Below, piece after piece: positions 1-12,063 of a stretch of 64,000 nt of DNA; the first letter of the stretch is position 1, and each line of letters opens with the position of its first letter. The stretch lies in contig JAAONU010000016.1 in NCBI GenBank assembly GCA_012932295.1, positions 29,759,290-29,823,289 on the forward strand, given 5' to 3'. Under the pieces are notes generated by a model, which saw only the letters and a program-made list of their open reading frames with translations, ran no database searches and was not told the DNA's origin. The DNA comes from Cyclina sinensis (taxonomy: Eukaryota > Mollusca > Bivalvia > Venerida > Veneridae). The position numbers were made by a program, and so were the translations under genes.

Positions 1-693
1 TTTTGCCCAGATTTATTATTAAGCTGGATACTGCCTGTTCCTCTACTTGGCGAGTTTTGGGCAGATTTAATATTTTCCTGATTTTTGGAATCAACATCTA
101 TTTTCAGCTGTAGTTCACTTAACACTAATTGATTTGTTGGACTCACACCATCATTTTCCTCATGGAATGCATCCCTCTTTGTCCGACACATTGTACAAAA
201 CTGAACCTTTGGAAAATTTTCATACGTACATGCTCGGCATGACCATTTTAATACTGCTGCTATTGTTTTACCAATATCAAACTTTGTCACTGTCTTCGGT
301 GATACCATCTGAGCACTGCTGGCTTTAGAGGACTCAGGAAGTTCTAAAGGTTTAGATCTATCTGGAACCAGGTCACCAGGTGGCGTCACCTTTAAATCCC
401 TTGGAAATCGACACTCAAAACATTTTTTAGAGTTTCGAATTATTGTTCAAATATGTGCAATGAGGGCAAGTCCATTTTAAACCCAGAGCATCCATTTCTT
501 TATTTTTCTGAGATCCTGAATTTTCTTTATTTCTAGCCTCCAGCTCTGCAACTTTGTATATATCTTGCTCCGAGTTTTCAAGGTCTGATATGACATGAGA
601 AGGTCTAGGACCCTGGCAGAGCACACACTTTCGTGACACCGGAAAATTCTTGTATGTGCACAGAGGGCAGTCCCATTTTACCTCATCAGACAT
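1..693 (-). CDS. ZRANB1: ZRANB1 (TRABID)-like deubiquitinase, N-terminal coding exon, partial and frameshifted
   Basis: Read on the minus strand from the ATG at 691-693, the protein begins MSDEVKWDC and shows three NZF (RanBP2-type) zinc fingers: CPLCTY..CVLC, CPHCTYLN..CFEC and CRACTYENF..CTMC, each preceded by KW. Three N-terminal NZFs in this spacing are typical of ZRANB1/TRABID, an OTU-family deubiquitinase whose fingers bind K29/K33-linked ubiquitin chains; the OTU domain would lie beyond the window. The exon is preceded by a good 3' splice acceptor (long T run then TTCTAG, exon from about 710), so the 5' UTR is probably split by an intron. Odd point: the frame breaks inside NZF2 around 423-440; the first frame stops at 427-429, and removing a net 4 bases (or 1) joins it to the frame that runs open to base 1. 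This is either a real inactivating indel or an assembly error. The family call rests on the fingers alone; TAB2/3-like proteins have only one NZF. Confidence 0.75.
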
Positions 694-885
694 TTTTCTG
701 TTTATAGAATCTAGAATTAAAAAAAAAACAATGATATTCAAACTGTTACTTACATATTTCTAACACATTTTACCACACTTCAAATCTGGTACAGTTTATT
801 ATATCCAAAGAATTAAATTCATTTGAAATAAAAACTGTATGAATTGTAAAAGGTGAAATTGCTCGAATACTATATATAGTAACCT

Positions 886-1275
886 GGCTGATGATGTCGA
901 TTTCGGACACCAATGCAAGTAATAACAACAGATAATGTTGCTTAACTTAGCAAACATTCCAGACACTCCAATCATGTCCCTAAAGAGCTAGCCACACAGC
1001 GAGGCTGTTGGAAGTGCCTTATCTATCCTGTGTCCACTACACTCCTCCCCTCTTTAACTTTCAGGAGCTGGGCATCCACTATACAGCTTATTACAGAACC
1101 CATTTCCACTCCAACTATGCAAGGGACTCAACTCAACCCTGTACTTTCAGTACACACTGGGCACTTACCAAGATAAAGACCTGGCGTGGGGTTCGTGGAA
1201 TACCTCTGCCACCATATTACTTACCTGGCCGATGACATCAGTTTTGGACACTCATCCAAGTACTAACCACAGATA
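886..1275. repeat. Direct repeat pair of about 50 bp, 335 bp apart
   Basis: The segment starting ACCTGGCTGATGATGTCGAT (about 886-935) recurs, diverged, as ACCTGGCCGATGACATCAGT at about 1223-1272. Both continue into TTTYGGACAC and an AAGTAMTAACMACAGAT tail. The space between is open but shows no recognisable protein. It looks like part of a short dispersed or tandem repeat; the family is not recognised. Confidence 0.5.
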
Positions 1276-1279
1276 CAGT

Positions 1280-1445
1280 ACACGCCAGGAGGAACTCTCG
1301 TTTTTCTCGAGGTCGTAGCGGACAACCCATTCCATAAAACGGGACCAAATACACAGCATTTCGAGGATCCCCGCCGCGGACATAGGCACCAAATATTGCA
1401 GCGGATGTCCGCTAAATGATTCTGCAAAGCTTTTTCACAGGTAAT
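1280..1445. promoter_or_regulatory. CpG-rich island-like stretch, possible first exon/promoter
   Basis: This short stretch is much richer in CG dinucleotides than its surroundings (several CTCG, CCGCCGCGG). On the minus strand it lies upstream of the ZRANB1-like coding exon and could be its untranslated first exon. On the plus strand it ends in CACAG followed by GTAATT, a good donor. Neither use can be proved from the sequence. Confidence 0.3.
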
Positions 1446-2492
1446 TATTGATATTGAGGCTCGATCACATAGTTTCTGATTACATACATTTCGGTGAATT
1501 TTACGCTTTAAAAATATCAAATAAATATAAAAACTCTCATTCTGATGCTTTAGTTTACGAATGCTCCAATTTGTTAATGCAAAGAATGACAATTCAAAGC
1601 AATTGCTTCTCTAAACAGCTGATCATATTTTCAGAAAATAAACTGACTGGTTTCCAATTGAGACGTGTTTAAACTGTTTTCAGGTGGGGGGAAAATCCTG
1701 GGATCGCCTTTAGAAAGCCGGGATCCAGGATCATATTAAACATATAGTAATACCGGGAATATACCACCTGCCATAGGTGTCATCGATAAATTATCCATTA
1801 GCGCATACCTCTTGTTATAGATATGCATGTATAGTATGAGCGTGAAAATCCTTTTTTTTTTCAGTAATTTTATCGTTGATGGATTTTAAGTTTTTTATAT
1901 TGGAGATAGTTGCGACATTCTTCTTCTTATTATTAATTGTATTTTAATGTCGTACTAATATGGGTACTAAAATTCTTTATAAAGCATTACCAAAAGTACG
2001 TGGTAATTTAAAAACATATTAGAGCAAAATAGGTTTTGAATGAACATTGTTTATTTCATTATCTAAAATAAATCATAAATGGAGGATTTTCTATTTGATG
2101 GTTCGTGGATATGCTACTTATATTAAGCAACTCGCCAGAAATATATAAAGTAATTGTTAAATATTGAATACATTTCTGCAGAGCATGCAGAAGAAGTTTG
2201 ATTTGTAATATAGATACAATATAACTTTTTAAGTAATATCTTTACAGATGTGAGTGTTAACTGAGCTATTGAAGCATGTCACCATAAAAAGTCATGCAAT
2301 ATTCTCACTGACAGTTTAACTAGACGGCTTTAATCAGCTGTTGTATATTGAACACCAATGACGGCGTTGGAACACTGCTGATCAGCCGATTATTTTACGA
2401 GACAACAAGTGGTCAGTGTGTCCACTCATCATTACCCAATCATCATCATCATCATAATCATCATCACCATCAATCAATCAACTTATCATTAT
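1446..2492. other. No gene seen; short CAT microsatellite
   Basis: AT-rich DNA with no open frame resembling a known protein. A degenerate CAT/CAA microsatellite occupies about 2440-2480, immediately before the next repeat element. Confidence 0.5.
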
Positions 2493-5400
2493 AACAAGAG
2501 GGCCATGATGGCCCTGTATCACTCACCTGTGTATGACTGCTTTAAACAAAGTTGCTATGGACCTGGTTAATTGACCCCAGATGACCCATATTCGAACTTG
2601 ACCTAGAAATTATTGAAACAATCTCTCTGACATATTTAAAGGTTATTTGTACTGAAAATGTTACCTCTAGAGTGTTAACAAGGTTTTTCCATATTTGGGC
2701 TCTATGACCTAGTTTTTTAACCTAGATGTCCCATATTCGAACTTGAGCTAGAAATTATCGAAACAATCTCTCTGACAAATTTCCAGGATAATTGGACTGA
2801 AAAAGTAGCCTCTAAAGTGTTAACAAGGTTTTTCCATATTGGGCTCTGTGACCTAGTTTTTGACCCCAGATAACCCATATCCAAACTTGAGCTACAAATC
2901 ATCAACAAGAGGGCCATGATGGCCCTGGATCGCTCACCTAAGTACTTTGGCTGTAGGTTTGCTGTTAAGCAGTATTTAATTTTTTAATTGAAAATATATA
3001 AGTGCCTACAAACCAAATATGTAAAATATCAGTCAATAAATAAAGGCTTTATGACAGAAAGTAGAAATATCTATTATAAGCTATGGTGACCTTGACCTTA
3101 ACCCAGTGACCTCAAACCCTACCCATGGGTTGAGGTCCATGCAAGGAACCTATATACTGAATATCAAAGATATTGGTCTATAAATAAAGGCTTTATGAGG
3201 TACAGTAGATAAATCTATTTTTAGCCTCCATGACCTTTAACCTTATCTAATAATCTGAACAACCAAACAACCTTTCTGACAAACTGCCAGGATATTTGGA
3301 CTGAAACAGTAGCCTCTAGAGCCTTAATAAGACATTTCTATTTTTGGGCTCCAAGACCTAGTTTTTGACCCCAGATGACCCATATTCAAACTTGACCTAG
3401 AAACCATCGAAATAACCTTTCTGACATATTTCCAGAAAATTTGGGCTGAAAATGTTACCTGCAGAGTGTAAACAAGGTTTTTTCAAATTTAAGCTCTGTG
3501 ACCTAGTTTTTGACCCCAGATGATCCATATTCGAACCTGGGCTAGAAATCATTGATACAACCTTTCTGACATATTTCCAGGATATTTGGGCTGAAAATGT
3601 TACCTCTAGAGTGTTAACAAGATTTTTCCATATTCAGGCTGTGTGACCTAGTTTTTGACCCCAGATGACCCATATTCGAACTTGACCTAGATATCATCGA
3701 AACAACCTATCTGACATATTTCCAGGATATTTGGGCTGAAAATGTTACCTCTATAGTGTTAACAAGGTTTTCCATATACAGGCTGTGTGACCTAGTTTTT
3801 GACCCCACATGACCCATATTCCAATTTGAGCTAGAAATCATCTTAACAAGCTTTCTGACAGTTTTTAAGAAATTTGGGCTAAAAATGTTTCCTCTAGAGT
3901 GTTAACAAGGTTTTACAATATTTGGGCTGTGTGACCTAGTTTTTGACCCCACATGACCCATATTCAAACTTGAGCTAGAAATCATCAAAACAACCTTTTT
4001 GACATATTTCCAGGATATTTGGGCTGAAAATGTTACCTCTAGAGTGATAAAAAGGTTTTTCCATATTTGGTCTCAGTGACCTAGTTTTTGACCCCAGATG
4101 ACCCATATTCGAACCAGGGCTAGAAATCATCCAAATAACCTTTCTGATATATTACAAGGATATTTGGGCTGAAAATGTTACCTCTAAAGTGTTAACAAGG
4201 TTTTTCCATATGTGGGCTCTGTGACCTAGTTTTTGACCCTAGATGACCCATATTCGAACTTGGGCTATAAATCATCCTTATAACCTTTCTGACATATTAC
4301 AAGGATATTCGGGCTGAAAATCTTACCTCTAGGGTGTTAACAAGGTTTTTCCATATTTGGGCTGTGTGACCTAGTTTTTGACCCCAGATGACCCATATTC
4401 AAACTTGGGCTAGAAAGCAACCAAACAACCTTTCTGACAAATTGCCAGGACATTTGGATTTTAGGTCATGTGACCTAGTTTTTGACCCCAGATGAGCCAT
4501 ATTCAAACTCATGCGAGTAATTACTGGGACAAACACCCTGACCAAGTTTCGTGACAATTGGAGCAAAAATGTGACCAGTAGCGTGTTTAAGAACTAAGTG
4601 TGAACGTACGACGGACATTCATCGATCCTAATAGCTCACCCTGAGCAAGCTCAGGTGAGCGAAAATCTTTCTGACAAATTTACAGGACATTTGGACTGAA
4701 AATGTAGCCTCTACAGTGTTTACAAAGTTTTTCAGTATTTGGGCTCTGTGACCTAGTTTTCTACTCCAGATGATCCATATTTGAACTTGAGCTAGAAACC
4801 ATAGAATTAGGCTTTCTGACAAATTTCCAGCTTATTTGGAATTAAAATGTTACCTCCAGAGTGTTAACAAGGCTTTTTCATATTTGGGCTCTGTGACAGT
4901 TTTTGACCCAAGATGGCCCATACTCCAATTTGAGCTTGAAATCATCAAAAAAAAACCTGACTGACAAATTTCCAGGATATTTGGACTGAAAATGAAACCT
5001 CTGGAGTGTTAAAAAGGTTTTTACATATTTGGGCCATGTGACCTTGTTTTTGACACCAGATGACCCATATCCAAATCTGAGCTAGAAATCATTGAAACAA
5101 CCTTCCTGACAAATTTCAAGGACACATGGACTGAAAATGTAAACTCTACAGCATTAACAAGGTTTTTGTACTTTCGGGCTCTGTGACCTAGTTTTTGACC
5201 CCAGATAACCTATATTCAAAACTGAGCTAGAAATCATTGAAACAACCTTTCTGACAAATTTCCAGATTATTTGGGCTAAAATGTAACATCTCGAGTGTTA
5301 ACAAGATTTTTCCATATTTGGTCTCTGTGACCTAGTTTTTGAACCCAGATGACCCATATCTGATCTTTTGCTAGAAATCTTAGAAGCAACCTTTCTGACA

Positions 5401-7412
5401 AATTTCCAGATTATTTGGGCTGAAAATGTAACCTCTAGAGTGTTAACAAGAATTTTCTATTTTTGGGCTCTGTGACGTAGTTTTTGACCCCAGATGACCC
5501 ATATTCGAACCTGAGCTAGAAATTATCGAAACAACCTATCTGACATATTTCCAGGATATTTGGACTGAAAAAGTAGCCTCTAGAGTGTTAACAAGGTTTT
5601 TCGATATTTAGGCTCTGTGACCTAGTTTTTGACCCCAGATATCCCATATCCAAACTTGAGCTACAAATCATCAAAACAACCTTTCTGACAAATTTCCAGG
5701 ACATTTGGACTTAAAATGTAGCCTCTAGAGTGTTAACAAAGTTTTTCGATATTTGGGCTCTGTGACCTAGAATGTTTCAACTCCAAATGACCCATATTCA
5801 AACTTGAGCTAGAAACCATAGAATTAGGCTTTCTGACAAATTTCCAGGTTATTTGGAATTAAAATGTTACCTCTAGTGTGTTAACAAGGTTTTTCCATAT
5901 TTGGGCTCTGTGGCCTAGTTTTTGACCCAAGATGACCCATACTCCAACTTGAGCTAGAAATCATCAAAAAAACCTATCTGACAAATTTCCAGGATATGCG
6001 GACCGAAAATTAACCTCTGGAGTGTTAAAAAGTTTTTTTTACATACAATGAATTTGGACCATGTGACCTAGTTTTTCATCCCAGATGACCCATATCCAAA
6101 TCTGAGCTAGAAATCATTGATAGAACCTTTCTGACAAATTTCCAGGTTATCTGGACTGAAAATGCTACCTTTAGAATGTTAACAAGGTTTTTCCATATTT
6201 GGACTCTGTGACTTAGTTTGTGACCCCAGATGACCCATACTCGATCTTGATCTAGAAATCTTCAAGGCAACCTTTCTGACAAATTTCCAGATTATTTGGG
6301 CTGAAAATGTAACCTCTAGAGTGTTAACAAGATTTTTCTATTTTTGGGCACTGTGACCTAGTTTTTGAACCAAAATGACCCATATTTGAACTTGTGCTAG
6401 AAATCTTTGAAGCAACCTTTCTGACAAATTTCCAGAGTATTTGGGATGAAAATGTAATCTCTAGAGTGTTAACAAGATGTTTCTATTTTTGGGCTCTGTA
6501 ACCTAGTTTTTGAACCCAGATGACCCATATTCAAACTTCAGTTAGAAATCATAGAAGCAACCTTCTTGACAAATTCCCAGATTTTTCTGGTGTAAAATGT
6601 TACCTTTAGAGTGTTAACAAGGATTTCCAATATTTGGGCTCTGTGACCTAGTTTTTGACCCCAGATGAACTATATTTAAACTTGACCTAGAAATCGTCAA
6701 AGCAACCTTTCTGACAAATTTCCAGATTATTTGGACTGAAAATGTAATCTCTAGAGTGTTAACAAGATGTTTCTATTTTTGGGCTCTGTGACCTAGTTTC
6801 TGAACCCAGATGACCCATATTCAAACTTGAGCTAGAAATCATAGAAGCAACCTTTCTGACAAATTCCCAGATTATTTGGTGTAAAAATGTTACCTTTAGA
6901 GTGTTAACAAGGTTTTCAATATTTGGGCTCTGTGACCTAGTTTTTGACCCCAGATGACCTATATTTAAACTTGACCTAGAAATCGTCAAAGCAATCTTTC
7001 TGACAAATTTCCAGATTATTTGGGCTGAAAATTTAACCTCTAGAGTGTTAACAAGATTTTTCTATTTTTGGGCTCCAAGACCTAGTTTTTGAAACCAGAT
7101 GACCCATATTTGAACTTTAGCTAGAAACCATTGATAGAACCTTTCTGACAAATTTCCAGGATATTTGGACTAAAAAAGTACCCTCTAGTGTGTTAACAAG
7201 GTTTTTCTATATTTGGGCTCTGTGACCTAGTTTTCCAACCCTGATAACCCATGTTCGAACTCGTCAGACAAACATCCTGACCAAGTTTCATGACAATTGA
7301 GGCAAAAATGTAACCACTAGAGTGTTAACAAACTAATTGTGGACGGACGGACGACGGACGACAGGTGATCAGAAAAGATCACTCTGTCACTATGTGACAG
7401 GTGAGCTAAAAA
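2493..7412 (-). mobile_element. Family A tandem-repeat element (HINE/Helentron-like), outer copy
   Basis: The left end is AACAAG followed by an imperfect hairpin, AGGGCCAT/GATGGCCCT, then CACTCACCTG. The right end has a GACGGACGGACGACGG track (about 7334-7350), the hairpin CTGTCAC/GTGACAG and CAGGTGAGCTAAAA. The body is a direct array of diverged units of about 145 bp, recognisable by the phrases GACCTAGTTTTTGACC, CATATTCGAACTTGAGC and CTCTAGAGTGTTAACAAGG. The subterminal inverted repeat (CTCACCTG against CAGGTGAG), terminal palindrome and tandem core match what is known of Helentron-derived HINEs; in that reading the element points to the minus strand. It is interrupted at 2904-4665 by a relative. 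Short open frames inside are chance products of the array. Confidence 0.75.
2904..4665 (-). mobile_element. Family A element nested inside the outer copy
   Basis: A second complete set of ends lies inside the 2493-7412 element: AACAAGAGGGCCATGATGG at the left, and at the right a GACGGAC motif followed by the stem-loop AGCTCACC/GGTGAGC and GAAAA (4631-4665). On both sides the sequence resumes the outer array phrase (AAATCATC before, TCTTTCTGAC after). Its first 350 bp are unlike the outer array and contain the variant phrase CTTTGGCTGTAGGTTTGCTG and TATTGGTCTATAAATAAAGG; then about nine units of the 145-bp array follow. A clear target-site duplication is not visible. Confidence 0.7.
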
Positions 7413-9585
7413 CAATACTGGCTTAGAACTGGTAGAAAGGATGCAGCTGCCCAGTAAAAAAGGGCAGCACGAAATACCCAAATACACTTTAACTATATCA
7501 TTTAATCAACACATTTTTATTAATCAAGCAAAACTAAACACTTATTTTCAAATATATGTGTAAAAATATAAGTTTTTATGGTCAATTTTAAAGTAAATGC
7601 TTATTTGGTTGTATTCAGGATTCTTTTCGGTGCTGTGTGAACAAAACCTTGTGATAATTACTTATAAGGTATAATTAATATAATTATTATATAATGTCCT
7701 AAAAATAAAAAATATGCAATGCATAAAAGGAAAAATCTTTAAATAAGAATAAAAATCTTAATGGAAAATGAGTTTAAAAAGTTTAGAGTTCAAACTGTAA
7801 CCTGCATTAATATATGTTTTTCACAGAGTGTAAATCTTATGGCAGCTGTTTCTGTCCGAAATGTGGCAAATATGCATGACTTAATATTAAAATTTTGCTA
7901 CTGATTTTCATTTTCTAGGTCATCTGTGATTTTGTAGAAACAAAATTGACAGTAGGTATTTGTTAAAAGCTGCCTTTCGTCAGTTTTTTAGTATATTTGG
8001 AGTGTATTTGGGTATATTTAGGTGTATTTGGGTATATTTGAGTCTTTCGTGCCGCTGAGTGAAAAATGTCTAAGCTGGGACTAGCTTGTAAGGATACACA
8101 ACTATAAAATATCAGCCTATAAAATGGGTTCACCTTTGGAGGCAAAACAGTGAGACTACAGGTAGACCATTCCACAGACTGAATACTTCTTGGAAAATAT
8201 GAATACGACTGAAACTGCATCCTTGAGTATGGTATCAGGTAGTTCAGGTTTCTGGTGGGTGTCTGATGGTGATGGTCAACCCTTACAAGATTTTGCTGGA
8301 TTTTATAAAAATCAATATGGCAGATTTTGAAGCAAAATTTTAGTAAATAATTGAAAAAAAGGTAATTTCTCAGACATTTTGGTAGTTACTGTGACAGAAA
8401 TGTCTCCTTAAATTAGAAAAAAAATACTTAAACAGTTTTGATGCTAAAAAGCGTTTATAATCAGTATGAAATTACGCACAGGAAATCGAGGGATACTGTA
8501 CTGCATGCTGCAAAAACAAACTGCACCTCAGTGAAATGAGTGATCGACAGTAACTTTTGAATGAAATTTACCTTTAATAAATTATAGTAAAAAGTATATA
8601 TCTTTTTTCGATCAAAACGTTTTTGACCAAACTGATACTAGCACCTGTGGATATATTTACAAATAGAATATACTTTACGTTAGAGCTAGCAGTAGCAGGA
8701 ACCAACTGCTGTCAGTGTCAACCCAATTTGATGCCCATTGTTATCCAGACTAGTCTGCTTCATACAAAAACATCATGAAGAATTCCAAGGATTTTTACTA
8801 TGCATGCTAACAGAAAATATATTTAGCAATGCATCTCAACGTGCATTCAGCGTGAAAAATCAAAAATTTTGTTTGTAACTGTTTAGAATTCTACCATTTT
8901 ATTAGGAAAGATAACCCTGCTTGAACCAGATTTGTTTGATTGCAATTTACTGATTTTGACCGGCTTATGCAAAGTGAAGTTGCGTCGACATTGAAAGCAA
9001 CGCTGTCTATTGTATTTATTTGTTTTTATATTAGGGCATATAACCGAGAACACGTAAGACAAAAAAAGGTATATAATATTTATTACATCGCATCATCATC
9101 CCAACCTTTTAATAATAATTATAATACTATTCAGGCATTTGATTTTAATAACATACCGCATCTGCGGTCATTGAATTTACACTGGGAACAGCATATATAT
9201 TAGGTCCCAGATATACATAAAAGTTTACATATTAAAATAAAATATTTAGGACGTATGTATAGTTAATTTAGCAATAATTTTATTTTCAATAGGGTTACTA
9301 AAAATGCTTAAAAATGTTATTTTGTCATTAAAAAAAAAAATAAATAAAAAAAATAATACCATATCTTGCATAGATGTAGAGCTACAGATGATAAACCTTT
9401 CATAAACTTGATAGTTCATCACGACAAGTCAGTCTACTAAAGGGCAGTGCAATCAAGAGTGCTCCGGTTCTCCGATAGCGAAATGCAAGCAGGCCCGGAT
9501 AAAGTTAAAGCAGTATAGTAGGTTCTATCATCAGAAATGCAATTTAAATTTCAATCTTTCGGGAAATATTAATAATTGTCAGAGA
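7413..9585. other. No gene; weak inverted-repeat element at its start
   Basis: CAGCACGAAATACCCAAATA near 7461-7485 is mirrored by TATTTGGGTATATTTGAG..CTTTCGTGCCG near 8025-8055, suggesting a degenerate inverted-repeat element of roughly 0.6 kb abutting the family A element. The right arm also contains a short run of a TGTATTTGGGTATATT repeat. From about 8100 to 9585 I see only AT-rich DNA with no recognisable protein or RNA gene. Confidence 0.4.
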
Positions 9586-9589
9586 CGTA

Positions 9590-11705
9590 TATATTACAAT
9601 CTACGTCTCTGTAATTGTAAAGATGAGGTAAATTTACTAGGGGTAACTATAGATTTAAGATGAGAATTTGAATCACACGTCTCAAAGATCTAGACCACTA
9701 AATATACTAAAACGAACTGGTAAATATCTATACAAGCTATGTAAACTCAACTTATATTATTTTCTATCCTTCAAATTTCAACTTTTGTCCACTAATGTGG
9801 CACTTCTATAGAGAAACACAAACTTAAAAGATTGAAAATATGGAGCTTTTCCTGTGCCAAAAAATCGGACATGTTAATATTATTATTTAACACAGCTGTG
9901 CAGAAATGTGTTTGTTACTCTTAAATCTTAAGCCTGAATCATGCAAATTTGAGTATGAGTGTACATAGAAACATGTATATGATACTTAAATTTTAAACCA
10001 AAACCATACATTACTAGATCTTTAACTCTGAACGTTTCCTACTGTTTTTGCAATTCCACACCTGTACTCATTACATTTTACCAATAGAACCTCTAAGTTT
10101 TCTTTATTGTAAACGTAATATCTTTCCATCAAAAGAATATTTTTAGAATGCACATCAGCGATATAGTGTTTGTATTCTTACGTTTTTATTTTTGCCACTG
10201 GAAATTGGCAAAGCGTCATACACGCTCAACAAAAGTAGATGATTTTGCAGCAACCATATAAGGAATTTATACGGAAACTAACAGACTGAAATGGGCGGAG
10301 CGTGAAAGTCGGCCGAAGATATGTCGGAAATTTCCGTAGTTCTTGGGTATTAATTAGCGTTTTATAGTTTGGTCCGCTATCGATACCAGAAGACTTGTAA
10401 GTTATCCCAACCACCCATGCCACTCGAAAAATATACAGAGGTCAGCACACTGCACTGTGCACTGCACCTGTGACCCCCCGCTTGATCGTGCTAGTACGGA
10501 ATGCATATTTCGAATACGAATCGGATAACCTTCAATCCTCTCAGGTGTATTGTACCAGTAACTTCAATGAAAACTTTCTTTCATACTCTAAATATGCTTT
10601 CACCTTGAAAACTTTAACTGGCGTGTTGAAAATTCTCGTCAAGTTGGTAATCGGCGTCACTTCTATACGACATTTATCTTTAGTCAGAAGCCAATTAATT
10701 ATCAAACAGCCGAGACAGACACGGAAACTGGCGGCTCATAACGAAGTCATATGTGGGCGTGGTCATTTCCATATTAGGAGCATCCATATTTAGGATTCCT
10801 ATAACATGTAATCAGTTGAAAGCCAGTTTCGCTTTTCGACAGTTCATTCGAGAATGAACAAACGTTAAATAAGTTTTACTTACCAGCCCGGGCTTAACCA
10901 GTCAACGTTCAAATGCACACGTGAACACGACGAAGAACACCGTCAGTATGCCAAACGAATTATACAATTGCAAGGTTTAATTTTCGTTACATAATCATTT
11001 CAGTCAGCATTTTTATCATAAGACGGATCAACTTTGTGTCAAGGATGACTCAAATTGAGATTTAAGCATTTGCAAACTCAGGTCGAAGTTGAAGAAATAC
11101 CAAAGACATAATGATACAATTAGCATGCAATTATAGTAATGAACTTACAAAACCGTATGATTCAGCTATAAAATTGAAGGGTTAAAAACGCATTTCTGCA
11201 AATCAGAGTTAAAATACGCAGGTTAACATGTCTGGATTTTTTGCACAGGAAAAACCCATATAAAAATATACAAAAAGAGCATTAAGAATCATTAATAGCG
11301 ACTATAAATCGGATTATGAGGGCTTACTAATCAAATCTTTAAACTACCAAACTTGAGAGCTGAAAGGTAAAGATATATGCCAATAGAAACCTTCAAAATA
11401 ATAAATAAACAGTCACCATCATATCTCAATTACTTAATCAATATTAAAAAATCAATACTTATTCTTTTAGGTTTACCAGGGTCTCAATTAAGGCCCTGGG
11501 TTTACCAACACAGCCGAAGTACCACAGGTAAGCCACGCAAGATATAGTCTCACTCTTTCCATTCTTCAGCCCAAAGACTTTGGAACTCATAACCCCAACA
11601 TTTCAGGGAAGCTGCTTGCCTAAGTCAGTTCCTAGTTACCAAGTTACCCATCTGCATATTCCGAACTTTGGACAGGTTATTTGGATCTTTGAATTGTTAA
11701 ATATC
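9590..11705 (+). pseudogene. CR1/Jockey-group LINE relic, split by a TIR element
   Basis: Two pieces of one degraded reverse-transcriptase C-terminal region lie on the plus strand. The left piece (about 9590-9840) reads VNLLGVTIDLR, then FESHVSKI, matching the region after the RT catalytic core. The right piece (about 11257-11705) reads KRALRIINSDYKSDYEGLL, then INKQSPSYLNYL, and ends with HSFHSSAQRLWNS followed by PQHFREA. These are the usual C-terminal phrases of CR1/L2/Jockey-group elements, where the last motif is normally RLWNSLPxxIR. Several frameshifts and stops make it a dead copy. The two pieces join logically across 9846-11254, which is a later insertion. No 5' half (endonuclease, RT catalytic motifs) is seen. 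Confidence 0.65.
9846..11254. mobile_element. DNA-transposon-like element with about 30-bp terminal inverted repeats
   Basis: The left end CTTTTCCTGTGCCAAAAAAT followed by CGGACATGTTAA (9846-9876) is mirrored by TTAACATGTCTGGATTTTTT followed by GCACAGGAAAA (11223-11254). It sits between the two halves of the LINE relic. The interior has a CG-richer part (about 10200-10900) but no recognisable transposase, so it is probably a non-autonomous element. No clear target-site duplication was found. Confidence 0.6.
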
Positions 11706-12060
11706 ATTCACAGACACACAGCACGTCTTCCAACTTTAAGATGTATTTCGCCGAGGACTTCTTTGGTAAATTATCAATATCTATGTTAAAGAGAACGAAG
11801 ATACTAAAATGTCGACGTTTTTAAAATCTTCCAAAGGTCTCTTAAACTGTATATTGTACACCACTAGTACCAAATATAAATAGTTTTCTGAAAGAAGGTC
11901 ATTAGAATGAAAAAAAAAAACAAAAAACAGCAAGAACTAAAATTTGATCAGCGAACGCATTTTCAAATTAAAACACACACATTGTCATGGGTGCATGTGC
12001 CATCCCTATCTATCTATCTATCTATTTCAGTTTATTGGCACAAGCTGACTTGTCGCCACC
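11706..12060. other. No gene; short TATC microsatellite
   Basis: No recognisable coding sequence. A short (CTAT)n run lies at about 12005-12026. Confidence 0.45.
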
Positions 12061-12063
12061 CAT

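Noticed and set aside
10470..10793. 107-codon open frame
   Set aside because: Inside the TIR element at 9846-11254, no known motif and no splice context.
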